A stretch of 64,000 nt of DNA from Microcebus murinus (lineage: Eukaryota; Chordata; Mammalia; Primates; Cheirogaleidae): assembly GCF_040939455.1 (NCBI RefSeq), contig NC_134126.1, forward strand, positions 3,406,375 through 3,470,374, written 5' to 3'. The notes under the pieces are model-generated. The model had not been told where the DNA came from, made no database searches, and worked only from the letters and a program-made list of their open reading frames with translations. The position numbers and the translations under genes were made by a program. Of the stretch, positions 10,090-22,879 are shown one piece after another (position 1 is the stretch's first letter; every line of letters starts with the position of its first letter).

Positions 10090-11715
10090 TTGAATCTCCT
10101 TTATTTTTTTTATTTGTTAGTGCTGTTAATGCTTTTTAATGCTTTCTTTTTCCCCCAGCATATTGTGGGGGTACAAATGTTAGGGTTGCGTATATTGCTC
10201 TTGGTCCCCCAGCCCCTCGAGTCAGAGCTTCAAGCGTGCCCATCTCTCAGTTGGTGCACGTCACACTCATTATGTATGTATTACCCATCCCCTCCCCGCC
10301 ACCTGCCTGACATCTGATAAATGTTACTCCTATATGTCCACTTAGGTGTTGATCATTTAATACCAATTAGCTGGTGAGTACATGTGGTGCTTGTTTTTCC
10401 ATTCTTGGAATACTTCACTTGATAGAATGGGTTCCAGCTCTATCCAGGAAAATAGAAGAGGTGCTCTATCACCGTTGTTTCTTATATCTGAATAGTACTC
10501 CATGGTATAAATATACCACATTTTATTAATCCACTCATGTACTGATGGGCACTTTGGTTGTTTCCACATCTTTGGAATTGTGAATTGTGCTGCTATAAAC
10601 ATAGTGCAAGTGTATTTTTCATAGAGTGACTTTTGTTCTTTTGGTAGATCCCCAGTAATGGGATTGCTGGGTCAAATGGTAGATCGACTTGTATTGCTTT
10701 AAGGTATCTCCATATTGCTTTCCACAAAAGCTGAACTAGTTTGCAGTCCCACCAGCAATGTAGGAGTGTTCCTATCTTTCCACATTCACGCCAACATTTA
10801 TTGTTTTGGGATTTGTTAATAAGAGCCATTCTTACTGGAGATAAGTCATATCAAATTGTGGTTTTGATTTGCACTTCTCTGATGATTAGAGATGCTGAGC
10901 ATTTTTTCATGTTTGTTGGCCATTATTCTGTCTTCTTTTGGAAAGTTTCTGTTCATGTTCTTTGCCCACTTTTTGATAGGGTTGATTTTTCCTTGCTGAT
11001 TTTCCTGAGTTCTAAATAGATTCTAGTTATCAGCCTTTTATCAGATGTGTAGCTTGTGAAAATTTTCTTCCATTCTGTGGGTTGTCTGTTTGCTCTCTTA
11101 ACAGTTTCTTTGGCTGTCCAGAAGCTTGATCTACAGAGTCAGTGCAATCTCTATTAAAATACCATCATAATTTTTCACAGATATAGAAAAAATAAGTTTA
11201 TGCTTCATATGGAACCAGAGAAGACCCTGTATAGCAAAAGCAATCCTAGGCAATGAAAACAAAATGGGAGGTATCAATTTACCAGACTTCAAACTATCCT
11301 ACAAGGCTATCGTAATTAAAATGGCTTGTTACTTGAACAAGAACAGGGACATTGATCAGTGGAACAGAACAGAGAACCCAGATATAAAAGCATCCTCATG
11401 TAACCATCTAATCTTTGACAAAGCAGACAAAAACATACACTGGGGGAAAGAATCCTTATTCAATAAATCGTGCTGGAAAACTGCATAGCCACATGCAGAA
11501 GACTGAAACAGGATCCACACCTTTCACCTCTCACAAAAATCAACTCACACTGGGTAACAGACTTGAAACTTAGGTGTGAAACTATTAGAATTCTAGAGGA
11601 AAACGTTGGAAATACTCTTCTAGACATTGGCCTAGGCAAAGAATTTATGAAGAAGACCCCAAAGGCAATCACAGCAGCAACAAAAGTAAATAAATGGTCA
11701 AATTGAATCTCCTTT
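10090..11715 (-). mobile_element. 5'-inverted (twin-primed) LINE-1
   Basis: The left part, about 10103-11126, is the 3' end of an L1 read on the minus strand, with the ORF2 C terminus ending in SPANWY (10357-10602). It starts, reading minus, at the equivalent of copy 1 position about 8780. The right part, about 11128-11702, is L1 read on the plus strand and matches copy 1 from about 8198 to 8763, which is the piece just upstream. So the 5' segment is flipped relative to the 3' segment. A 13-bp duplication, ttgaatctccttt, flanks the whole unit at 10090-10102 and 11703-11715, which shows that both halves arrived in a single insertion. This is the classic result of twin priming. All frames are broken or partial. 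Confidence 0.9.
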
Positions 11716-13100
11716 TAAATGGGCAGTTTCTTTTTCAATGTGTGGGGGTTTGTCTTGTGTAAAGGCTGCAGTATATGTGCTTTAAATTGAATAGACCTAC
11801 TGGATAACTGTGAACAATTCACACATGGAGAACATCAAATATTATAATGTAATTGCTTATTTACTTCACGGGCCCTCTTTACTTAGAGGTATGAGTTATT
11901 TCTCCAGAAACTTTAATTACTTGTCCTGAAATTTACCAGCATGAATTTTTCCACCTCTTTTTGAAATGAAACAAAGTAAGTGCTTACAAAAACTGACTGG
12001 AAATTTTGTTGAACATAAGGCATTTGAAATACAGTTTGATGCATTGTTCAGATACAAAGTACCATTTCCTTCATGCATCCTTAACATGTAAAAGAATACA
12101 TACATCTCTCATTTCCCTGAATTAAAATACATGCAGGGCATAAATAGGGACCCACTAATTTTGGACAAAATTCCTCAAATATTTGTATCTACTACAAATC
12201 TTGGTCCCTAAGATAAATCTTCAAAGACTCATATGACTTAAGCAAAAGATTGAAAAATGTTTAAAATGACTTTTTCAGAAATAAATAAATTTGAAATTCT
12301 ATAGGAACATCATAGACCTATGTATAATCATGGTACACAAAATAAAAACCTTTCTATACATGTTAATCTAATTATACATTATTTTATTTTTCTCACTTAA
12401 ACAATTTAAGAATGAACTTATTTTTCCTTTGTTGGTTAAGAAATGGACAGATATACATTTTCCGCAGAATATGGACCTTTTTTACTTGAACTAAAATGAC
12501 TGTTATGACAATAGTATTTTAAAATTCTACCATTCTTTGGCTCATAAGATCTGTCTATACACTTTCAGCTATTTGAACTTGTATTTTTAGAAAGTTGGTA
12601 AAATTTGTCTATATTTTTGTTTTGTCAGCATCTTTGTGTGTATGTGTGTGTATGCATTATATTTTAGTACATTGGGTCATAAAATTTAGCCAATTATCCT
12701 CCTTGTTAGCAATAGTAGCTGAAAAGCTGAAAGTACCTTCAATTGATTGTTCTCAGCTCTCTTCACCCTTCACCCTGCTCATAATTAAATTAGGAAAAAG
12801 GAAATTCAGCCATTCTGAAAGAGAAATATCTATAAGAACTATTATAATTCCTAAATGGTCTCCAGAAATCCTGGAGAATATAGAAAGTACTAATGTTTCT
12901 AGGAAATCAACCATTTCAACTCCATGTCTACCCTGACTCATGCTGTGATGCTTTTCCATGTGTCTATCAACAGTGGCAAACAAGCCACCGCTTTGCTCGT
13001 ATGAAATGCGAATATGAAGCCTGTTACCCTGTGAAAATAGACATCAGCTGTATATTAGGACACTAAAAGGGAAGCTTGGGCAGAGATCATATACCTGGAT
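11716..13100. other. AT-rich intergenic DNA
   Basis: AT-rich single-copy sequence by eye. A short GT-rich patch sits near 12630-12655. No gene is supported; the longest frames are short and have no recognisable family. Confidence 0.55.
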
Positions 13101-13259
13101 TAGTGGTTCTGAGTGTGATCCAAAAACATCATCTAAGAACTTGAAATAAATAGAAATACTCAAGCCTTATTCCAACATGCTGAATGAGAAACTCAGGGAC
13201 TGCTACCTGGCAATCCAAGTCATCGTGATGCACGGTAATGTTGAAAAACCACTGCTCTG
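13101..13259 (+). mobile_element. MER5-like hAT-Charlie MITE relic
   Basis: The ends are inverted partners: 'tagtggttct' at the left and 'aaaccactgctct' at the right. The interior follows the MER5 pattern (a 'gaatgagaaactcaggga' stretch, then 'catcgtgatgcacggtaa'). MER5A/B are ancient, non-autonomous hAT-Charlie elements found across placental mammals. It is diverged and inert. I assign it from the end motif and internal order. Confidence 0.7.
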
Positions 13260-13301
13260 TACCACTGTGACTAAATATAAATTAGTGTGACTACAGTGTC
13301 T

Positions 13302-13302
<1 letters not shown>

Positions 13303-13342
<40 letters not shown>
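13303..13342. repeat. (GT)20 microsatellite
   Basis: An uninterrupted run of 20 GT dinucleotides. It would be polymorphic in a population and can form Z-DNA. It has no gene context. Confidence 0.97.
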
Positions 13343-13345
<3 letters not shown>

Positions 13346-13484
13346 ATTCAAAGATGAATTTCCATCAAATGTGTTAGCTTTTAACTAATTACAAGTAGAA
13401 TTATATTTTAATAACCAAAAGCTCCCTTTCTCCCTCTGTTTTTTTCAGTCAAACCTGATTTATAGTACCACCATTTAAAATTCC

Positions 13485-13635
13485 CAGTGCTTCAATTTTT
13501 TGAACCTCAGTTTTCTCATCTGCAATACAAATAACTAAACTTTAGGGTTTTGGTGTATGTTAAATAAGAAAATACATATAAAATACTCAGTACTGAGCCT
13601 ATGAGTATTGTAATTATGCTAATCACTTTTTCCTA
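13485..13635 (+). mobile_element. MIR-like SINE fragment
   Basis: The order 'aacctcagttttctcatctg', then an AT-rich segment where MIR has its 'aatgggg' block, then a 'ttaaataagaaaatacat' stretch followed by 'actcagtactgagcc' matches the central and 3' part of a MIR element. It is an old, inert copy. Divergence is high. Confidence 0.55.
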
Positions 13636-13639
13636 TAAG

Positions 13640-14753
13640 TTACTATAACCAGTGAAATTCTTACATTGGAATCAATTAATTACCTTATTGTCGGTTTGCT
13701 TAATATAGATGAAAACTTGCTCCCTTATAAACTGTAATGTTGAAGATGGCACTTTTGTGCTTTATACCACTTTGAACATTTGTATTGCTACCTAAAATTG
13801 TTTTCATGTCTTCTGAGTGTTCAAAATAGATTAGTTGAGGAAATTAAAGCTCTATTGTTAGAAAAATGCAATATCTAATTAAAATTCTTATAACCACATA
13901 GCTACAAGGACAGTGCAAGTGGCCTGGTGTTTGTTGAAGATATGTACATTTTAAAACTTCAAAACAAATCATATGGCACACAAATATATTACAATATTAT
14001 TTTATGTAAAACTTATGAACAAACATATTGACTCATTCATCCATTCAGCTCACTGAACTTGAGCTCTTTTCAGAATGCCAGGTGCTTTGTTATGCTTTCC
14101 TCCTATCTCCACTCCTCTTTTTTTCTCCCCTCTCTTCTTCTCCCCTTTTCTTTGTCCATTAAATCAGTATCAGGTATGTATTGCTTTTAATCTGTGCATT
14201 TTCCCAGTACTTACTGTTGTTGAAAATAGGAGAACAGGCAACTCTTGATTGTAAAGTTAGTTTCTAATTTGGCAATGAGATTATGAAAAGCCTTAACATC
14301 TAGGTTAACTTTACCCAATTTATGTCCTAAAATACTAGTATTATTTTAATTCAAAGCCAAAGGAAAAATAGTAGAAAATTCATACTGGTATGGAAAAAAT
14401 AGATAAGTCATTCCATCATTGATAAAGAATATAATTACTGGAAATAATCACTATTTTCCAAATGTATTTTGTCATAGTACTTGTTATAAAATCAAAATAA
14501 TTTGAAAAAAATTGACATTTAATGATGAGAGATTAGGTAAAAAGAAAAGAAACATTTTGCTTAATAGAAGAACATAAATCCATCAAAATATTATTAATAT
14601 ACAGTTATTTAGAATAACTTTCAATAAACTGAGAAATAAATAAAAGGTACAAATTTGGATGACATGATTCCATTTTCGTGCATATATTAAAGGAGAGGGA
14701 GGAGAAATGTGTCAGATCATAAAAATGGCTGTAAATTCTCTCTTTTCTTTGCA
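13640..14753. other. AT-rich intergenic DNA with pyrimidine-rich patch
   Basis: AT-rich sequence. A plus-strand pyrimidine-rich run lies at about 14098-14157. No gene or recognisable repeat is supported otherwise. Confidence 0.55.
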
Positions 14754-14895
14754 AGGTCAGGCACTGTGGCTCACTCCTGTAATCCCTGAACTTTGGGAGG
14801 CAGAGATGAGAAGATCGCATGAGGCCAGTAGTTTGAGACCAGCCTAGGCAACATAGTGAGGCCTCGACTCTATAAAAAAATAAATGAATAAAATA
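14754..14895 (+). mobile_element. Free left Alu monomer (FLAM-like)
   Basis: A single Alu left arm, from 'aaggtcaggcactgtggctc' through 'gagaccagcctaggcaacat' to an A-rich tail with ATAA/AATG units. There is no second arm. Free left monomers are older than dimeric Alus and date to early primates. An ATATAG-type simple repeat follows at about 14896-14931. Confidence 0.75.
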
Positions 14896-14931
14896 TCTAT
14901 ATACATATAGATATAGATATAGATATCAAGT
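14896..14931. repeat. (ATATAG)n-like simple repeat
   Basis: Imperfect repeats of 'tatagata' type directly follow the Alu monomer tail, so they probably grew from it. Confidence 0.75.
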
Positions 14932-14934
14932 GTC

Positions 14935-15400
14935 CTTGACCTTGGGTAGTCCCTGCTCACACTGACTCTGAGCTTAGATATGTTTTTTACTTCAGCCAAC
15001 GGGAAATAAGCAAGTATGCTTATTTGAAAATGCTTTGAAAAGCTGAAAATGCTTGTTTATTGACGCTTGCCTTCTTTTCCTGCTCTTGGAACCTGTGAAC
15101 ACCACGCGCCAGTGCTGAAGGGTGAGAAATCGTATGACATAGAACCGCAGATGCCCACTGGTAGTCTCACAGTAATCAGGCGTAAGAATGAGGCGACCCT
15201 AGGTCATCTGTCTACCACAAGACTCACCGCTTGACCATGGACCTGCGTGAAAAGCCTGAAGAGCAGCCTAAAATAAGCAACGGCCCAAATCATCCCAAAC
15301 CAAATGAAAAACCAGCTGACAATGTTCTGACGTTCTTTTAAATGACTAAGACTGGAGTTATTTCTTGTGCAGTAAAGTTAACAGATAAACGAATAATTTG
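14935..15400 (+). repeat. Unclassified old interspersed repeat, LTR-like
   Basis: The sequence order ('gaccttgggtagtccctgctc', a 'cagccaacgggaaat' CCAAT-like block, a 'cctgctcttggaacc' block, then a CA-rich Ser/Pro-like region) resembles a widespread old mammalian repeat that I cannot name with confidence. A 34-codon frame with a good Kozak context at 15237-15341 lies inside it; I treat this as chance. Confidence 0.35.
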
Positions 15401-15750
15401 GAAGGATTGATCACATTTAAATATTTGGAATATAAAAAAGCTATTGTTTATCATGTTCTTTGCACTTCCATCATTTTAACTAAAAGGAAAACATGTTATT
15501 TAAACATAAAATATGGCTATATATTCAACTCTTGTAATGTTTTCTAAAGTTTTTCTTATTTAAAAACACCAAGTTGTATTTTAAAATGGAAAGTATATCT
15601 CCAGTTCAGAAATCATCAAAGTGGTTTAAATACAGTTACTTGAGCTTTAGATCAAATGCACCCTTCTGAATCTCTCCCTCATAAGTGTATGTAGAACCTA
15701 AACATTGTTGTGGACATTTGTCTTTTGGAGGAAATAGTTCTTGTTTCATG
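15401..15750. other. AT-rich spacer
   Basis: AT-rich sequence between the LTR-like repeat and the minus-strand L1 3' end. Nothing else is seen. Confidence 0.5.
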
Positions 15751-15754
15751 TCAG

Positions 15755-17088
<1,334 letters not shown>

Positions 17089-17118
17089 TGAATATTATAT
17101 TTTGATTTAAAAATAAAA

Positions 17119-17486
17119 TGTTTTAATTTTTATTTTTTATTTTATTTTATTTTATTTTTTGGAGACAGAGTCTCACTCTGTTGCCTGGGCTAGAATGCCA
17201 TGGCGTCAGCCTAGCTCACAGCAATCTCAGACTCCTGGGCTCAAGCAATCCTCCTGCCTCAGCCTCCCGAGTAGCTGGGACTACAGGCATGCACCACCAT
17301 GCCTGGTTAATTTTTTCTATATATTTTTAGTTGTCCAGATAATTTTTTTCTATTTTTATTATAGATGGGGTCTCTCTCTTGCTCAGGCTGGTATCAAACT
17401 CCTGACCTTGACAAGCAATTCTTCTGCCTTGGCCTCCCAGAGTGCTAGGATTACAGGCATGAGCCACCGCATCCAGCCTGTTTTAA
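17119..17486 (-). mobile_element. Lemur-type Alu, minus strand
   Basis: A reverse-oriented dimeric Alu at 17128-17479. It begins with the T-rich complement of its tail (TTTTA repeats), then 'gagacagagtctcactctgt', and ends 'gagccaccgcatccagcc'. A short duplication, tgttttaa, flanks it at 17119-17126 and 17479-17486. More diverged than the copy at 16553. Confidence 0.88.
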
Positions 17487-17489
17487 AAT

Positions 17490-18263
17490 AATCATATTTT
17501 TAAATATCTCTAATTTAGCTTTGTATCTAATATTAAAATCTCAATTTTTTATTTAATCATTTCTATGATAGCATATGTGCTTGCCTATTTTTGTTTTTCT
17601 TAGAGTTTTTTAAATCATTACATCAAGGTGTAATAATTTTTTCAGTGATTCTGGAGAATTTTCTTTCGTTTATATTAATGCTTTCCAACATCAACTAGTA
17701 AACTTCATTTCCATATGTGGGTAAACTAGGATTTATATATTTTAATTTCATTTTAATCTGTAGAAGCCACACTTCTTCAAAGCATTTTTATTTTAGAATA
17801 GAAATTTTAATAATGGACATAATACTATTGCATCTATATGTTCATTTTTATTCTGGAAAGGGTACATTTGAAATTGGCAAATTATAAAACATAAAGTTAA
17901 CTTAAAAATGTCATAGTTTGGAAACATCTGGTGGCAAGAGATAACACAATTTTCTATCTCTAGCAACTTTAAATTCTAAAAGTAAATCTGTCACTTATAG
18001 TAAGCCCATTAAAATTGAATTTGAAATTATTTTCTATGCATGTGTATTTAATTTACAAAGAGTACCATAGAAATTATTTTTAGGCCAGTTACAGAATACA
18101 AAATTACTAATATGAAAAACAAAAAAAGTAGTTTTACATCTTTGTATTTTTTAATATGTGTTAGTAAAGATTTCATGCCTATAATAGAATATATGAATAT
18201 TACATGGAAAGTATATAGAATGACTAAACAAATACACGTGTACCTATTATCCAAATTAACAAC
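17490..18263. other. AT-rich intergenic DNA
   Basis: AT-rich sequence between two Alus. No gene, RNA gene or clear repeat is seen. Confidence 0.55.
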
Positions 18264-18623
<360 letters not shown>

Positions 18624-18734
18624 AAGTCCACTGAATGGCCTGTGTATCCTTAACATATGATTTTTCTTTTAAATCGACTTTATGTTTAGGGAAGCTTTAG
18701 GTTCACAACAAGGCTGAGCAGAAGTTCAGAGCTT

Positions 18735-18812
18735 GCACAGAGCCCCGCCCACACGCACAGAGCCCCGCCCACACGCACAGAGCCCCGCCCACACGCACAG
18801 AGCCCCGCCCAC
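18735..18812. repeat. 20-bp tandem array with GC boxes
   Basis: Four near-identical copies of a 20-bp unit, cacagagccccgcccacacg. The block agccccgccc starts at 18741, 18761, 18781 and 18801. Each unit contains CCCCGCCC, a consensus Sp1/KLF GC box. It sits in the 3' UTR part of a dead minus-strand L1 and appears to have grown from the C-rich segment of that L1. The following 40 bases are CpG-rich too. Confidence 0.95.
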
Positions 18813-19546
18813 CCCGTCGCAGCCGCGTGTGTGCGGCTCAGTGAACTTAGTGTGAGACGTCACTCTCGCCCAGTCTGTGGTTTATATTGTTAGGATACGA
18901 TCTTGGTTTTTCATATTTTATGGGTTTTGGCAAAGGTTAGTGATATGTATCTATTAATACCATTACAATATTATACAGAATAATTTCACTGGCCTAAGTA
19001 TCCTCTGTTCTCTGCATATTTGTCCCTGCATCCCCCTCAACCTTTGGCAACCATTCATATTTTTACTGTCTCCATAGTTTTGCCATTTCTAGAATGTTAT
19101 TTAGTTGGAATAATGCAGCATTTAGTCTATTTAGATTGGCTTCTTTAAATTCTTTAAATTCCCTCAATGTCTTTTCAAGACTTGATGGCTCATTTCTTTA
19201 TAGTTCTGAATAATATTTCACTGTCTGGATATACACCAGTTTATTTATCCATTCGCCTACTGAAGGACATTTTGGTTGCTTCCATGTTTGGGAAATTATG
19301 AATAAAGGTTCTGAAAACATCTGTATGCAAGTTTTTTGTGGTCATAATTTCAACTCACTTGCATAAATACCAAAAGATGAGATTGCTGGATGATAAGGTA
19401 AGAGTATGTTTAGTTTTGTAAGAAACTGCTAAGATGTTTTCCAAAGTGACAGGACCAATTTGCATACCTGCCAACAATAAGTGAGAATTCCTCTTACTTC
19501 ACTTCCATCATCTGTTCCAGTATTTGGTGTTGTCACTCTTCTGGAC

Positions 19547-19609
19547 TTTGGCTATTCTAATAAATGTAAGGTGATATTTGGCTATTCTAATAAATGTAAG
19601 GTGATATTT
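19547..19609. repeat. 30-bp direct tandem duplication
   Basis: A 30-bp unit beginning 'tttggctattctaataaatg' occurs twice, at 19547-19576 and 19577-19606, without differences. It lies within the old L1 fragment and is a recent local duplication. Confidence 0.95.
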
Positions 19610-19789
19610 CACTGTCACTTTAATTTGTATTTTCTTTTTTTTTTTTTAATTTTTTTTTTCTTTTTTTTTTTTTGTACCAGAAGCAGCAAACAGATAATTT
19701 GTATTTTCTAATGACATATGATGTTGAGTATCTTCACATGCTTATTTTTCATGGCGGTATCTTCTTTGGTACCTAATGGTTTTAAAACT

Positions 19790-21270
19790 CTGTTTGAAAA
19801 TTAACAAAATGGGAATGTATCCCTTTCTTATATGAAAATAAAAGGTTTACCAAGTAGAAACGTGTGAATATTGTAAATAAACATCTGTTTTTACAAATAT
19901 ACTGATATGGTCTATCATATAACAATAGATTCTTGGAATTGTTTGGAAAACAAAGCTGAAATTTGAGAGACTTATAAAACAAATTTCTGTTATTAAATGA
20001 TTGTTTCTCAGTGGAGAAAACTTCTTGACTAAATATGAATATTCACTTTAGCATCCAGATTTGCTTTGTATAACTGAGGAAAAAATGTGTTATTTAAATT
20101 CAAACCTGTGAATTTCAGACATTGAATACACACAATTTTGTAAAACACAAATCTAAAAATTATGTTATCCTGAGTTTTTTAGTGGTAAAGTATATAGCTT
20201 TGATATAATGATGAATATAAAAAAACTCTACATTCCAAATATATTTTCTTCATTTTCTTTAATACTTTAGAAGTCACCTCCCCCAGATAAGCTGTCCTTT
20301 AACACATATCTAAAATAGCAAAATTAACATCTACCCACACTTTATCCTCTTATTCTTCCATTTATCTTCAGAGGAATTTTAGACACTTACACACTTTAAC
20401 AATTTACACACACACACACACTCATAGTCACACAACTAGACAAAAGAGTTCTTATAACTCAAATTATATTAACTTTTCTTAGATTATAGTTTTACGTATA
20501 GGGTTTTGGGGCAAAATTATAGCTATAAACTATGATAGTGTTCATCTAGGAAGATCAGCCACCAACTCTACCAGATTCAATCCTCTCTCTTTTAACATGT
20601 ATTTATAAAGGCACTCCTTATTAAGTGTAATAAACTTCAGAAATGGTATAGCCTGCCCTTATAATTTTAAAAACATAAAGTCAACTGTAGTTTAAAAAGG
20701 GAAAGATATTTTTAATTAAATAGTTTGCTTATCAGCTTGTAAAAGATTGGCCATATTTGCCCTAGTAGGTGTAGCAAAGTCAGATACTTATTCCTGATAA
20801 AGTTCTGCTGTGTTGGTGGCTCAAATACCATAAGGAGTATTTGAAACAACTGTTATTTTCTTATTATTTTTATAGTGAAAAACTCTTAACAAAATTCTGG
20901 ACAAACAAATGTATAGGTTTTTTTCCTGAACTTATGTGGCAGTTATTATGGAACTGCACAGCACATTATTTGCACTTAATTGTAATATGTAGTTAGATTT
21001 CAGATTTAGATTTCATAATAAGATATTCTTCTATCCAAATGTCTGTCAGTATATTCTAGAGCACATATATTTTTCTTGATGAGATGATTTCATAATTTCA
21101 AAAAATTTTATAGCTGTCAAACCCACTAAATCGTAATAGCATGTCTTATGCATTGTGAAACATAGTTTTAGATTTTCAATTTTCCTAAACACCACAATAC
21201 CCCTCCCACTGCAAACTGCTGAGTGAACGGAAAACTATTTTCTTGCTTTATGACTTCCCATTATATGTCA
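19790..21270. other. AT-rich intergenic DNA
   Basis: AT-rich sequence with a short CA run at about 20406-20423. The stretch near 20270-20400 could be a very old LINE relic, but I cannot support it firmly. No gene is seen. Confidence 0.5.
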
Positions 21271-21271
21271 G

Positions 21272-21363
21272 CCATTATATATATAAAATAAATATATAAA
21301 ATATAATATATATTATGTAACATATGATGTAATATGTAAAATATCATATATATATATATATAT
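21272..21363. repeat. AT-rich simple repeat
   Basis: An interrupted (TA)n tract with 'atatataaaataaatatata' and a closing 'atatatatatatatat' run. Such tracts are unstable and prone to cruciform formation. Confidence 0.9.
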
Positions 21364-21369
21364 CTGCTG

Positions 21370-22240
21370 CCTCTTCTTTACAAACTTATTGTGGTTTAAT
21401 TTACATATAATAAAATTCACTGATTGTAAATGCATATTAAATATTTTTAGTTGTGCATTTGTTACCACAATCCACTTTTTAAACATTTCCACCATCTGGA
21501 AATGATCCCTCATATTTGTTAGCAGTTAATTCCGACAACCAAGTCTTAGACCACTACGATCTTTTTGCCTCTATAAATTTGTTTTTATTGAAATGTAAAA
21601 TAAATGTAATCATTCAATATGTAGTTTCTTTGCACATGGCTTCTCTCAAATAACATAATATTCATTTATGTTGTTGCTTGTTTCAGAAGTTGGTTCCTTT
21701 TTATTACTGAGAAATGTTTCATATTATGAATATATCACTTTTTTTTAAAACCCAGTCACCAATTGATGTTTGGATTCTCGTTTTTAGCTGTCATGAATAA
21801 TGCTTCTCTGAACATTTACGTGCAAGTCTATTATGTGAATTTCACTGGGTAGACATCTAGGAGTGTGGTTTCTGGATAAAATGGCAAATTTATATTTAAC
21901 TTTTTAAGAAACCATCAAAATGTTTTCCAAAGTGGTTGTACTATTTTACACCTGCCATAAGCAATGCATGAAGTTTCCAGTTTCTTCACCTTCTCACTAA
22001 ACATTTGGTTTTGTGTCCTTTTTATTATAGCCATTTGTAATGATATCACATCATGGGTTTAATTTATATTTCCTTGATGACTTACTATCTTGAGAAAATT
22101 TTTACGTTCTTATTAGGTGTCTTTTTTGAAGAAATGTCTACTCATCTATTGCCCATTTTTAATTGGATTATTTGTTTCAACATTATTGAGTTGTAATTTT
22201 GTATATATAAATATATATCCTAGAGTTTTTTTTTTCTTTC
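21370..22240 (-). mobile_element. Old LINE-1 3' fragment
   Basis: Read minus, this is an ancient L1 3' region. Plus-strand landmarks are 'ttacatataataaaattcac', 'gttgtgcatttgttaccac', 'gcttctctgaacatttacg', 'ttttccaaagtggttgtac' and 'atttccttgatgac'. Highly diverged and frame-dead. Confidence 0.7.
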
Positions 22241-22379
22241 CCTGTTTTCAAGGGGTTTTTTTGTTTTTGGCTTTAAGCAGCAGTTTGATTATGCTTTGGG
22301 TAATTGTGTATTTCTTTGCACTTAACCTTCTCTGATTCACTGGCCCTCTTGGATGTGTATACTTAGTTTCTCATGAAAT

Positions 22380-22870
22380 GGGAGAATTTCAAATTCATTA
22401 TTTCTTTGCATATTTTCCTGACCCTTTACCACCTCCTGGGACTCTCCTTAAATGCATGTTAGTATGCTTGATGGTGTCCCACAGGTATTCGAGGCTCTGT
22501 TCATTTTTCTTCATTACTTTTCTCTCCTTGTTACTCAGATGGGGTAGACTCTACTAATCTATCTTCAAGTTTATGGATCTTTATGTTTGTATCTTAAACT
22601 ACTGTTGTATTTCTATACTGAAGTTTTTATCTTAGTCATTATAATTCTCAACTTACAATTTACATTTTTTATAATCTCTTTATTGAGATTATTTACTTGT
22701 TGAGTCAACCCCATTAAATTACCTTTAATTATTTAGACATAGTATCATTTATTTATTTGAAATATTTATAACAGCTGTATTGACATCTTTGTCTACTGGC
22801 AAAAGCCAACATATGGTCCTATTCAGAGACAGTTTGTATTGACTGATAGTTTTGGGGATGAGTCACACTT
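22380..22870 (-). mobile_element. Possible old L1-related fragment
   Basis: The order 'gatggtgtcccacaggtatt', 'gaggctctgttcattttt', 'cttcaagtttatgg' and 'aatatttataacagctg' resembles antisense of the 5' or ORF1 side of old L1M/HAL1 elements. It may be the continuation of the neighbouring L1 fragment. A second patch of similar character lies at about 24225-24400. Called from order of motifs only. Confidence 0.4.
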
Positions 22871-22879
22871 TCCAATTTT

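Larger units (their letters stand above)
18660..19780 (-). mobile_element. Old LINE-1 3' fragment (L1M-type)
   Basis: Read on the minus strand, this matches an old mammalian L1 3' end. Landmarks on the plus strand are 'agctttaggttcacaacaag', 'gtctccatagttttgccat', 'ttatttatccattcgcctac', 'ggttgcttccatg' and 'gagattgctggatgataag'. The same family recurs at 62785-63705. Two tandem duplications (18735-18812 and 19547-19609) and a T-rich patch (19627-19673) have arisen inside it. All frames are dead. Confidence 0.8.

Noticed and set aside
15237..15341. 34-codon frame with a strong Kozak context (gaccATGg)
   Set aside because: It lies inside an old interspersed repeat, is short, and matches no protein I know.
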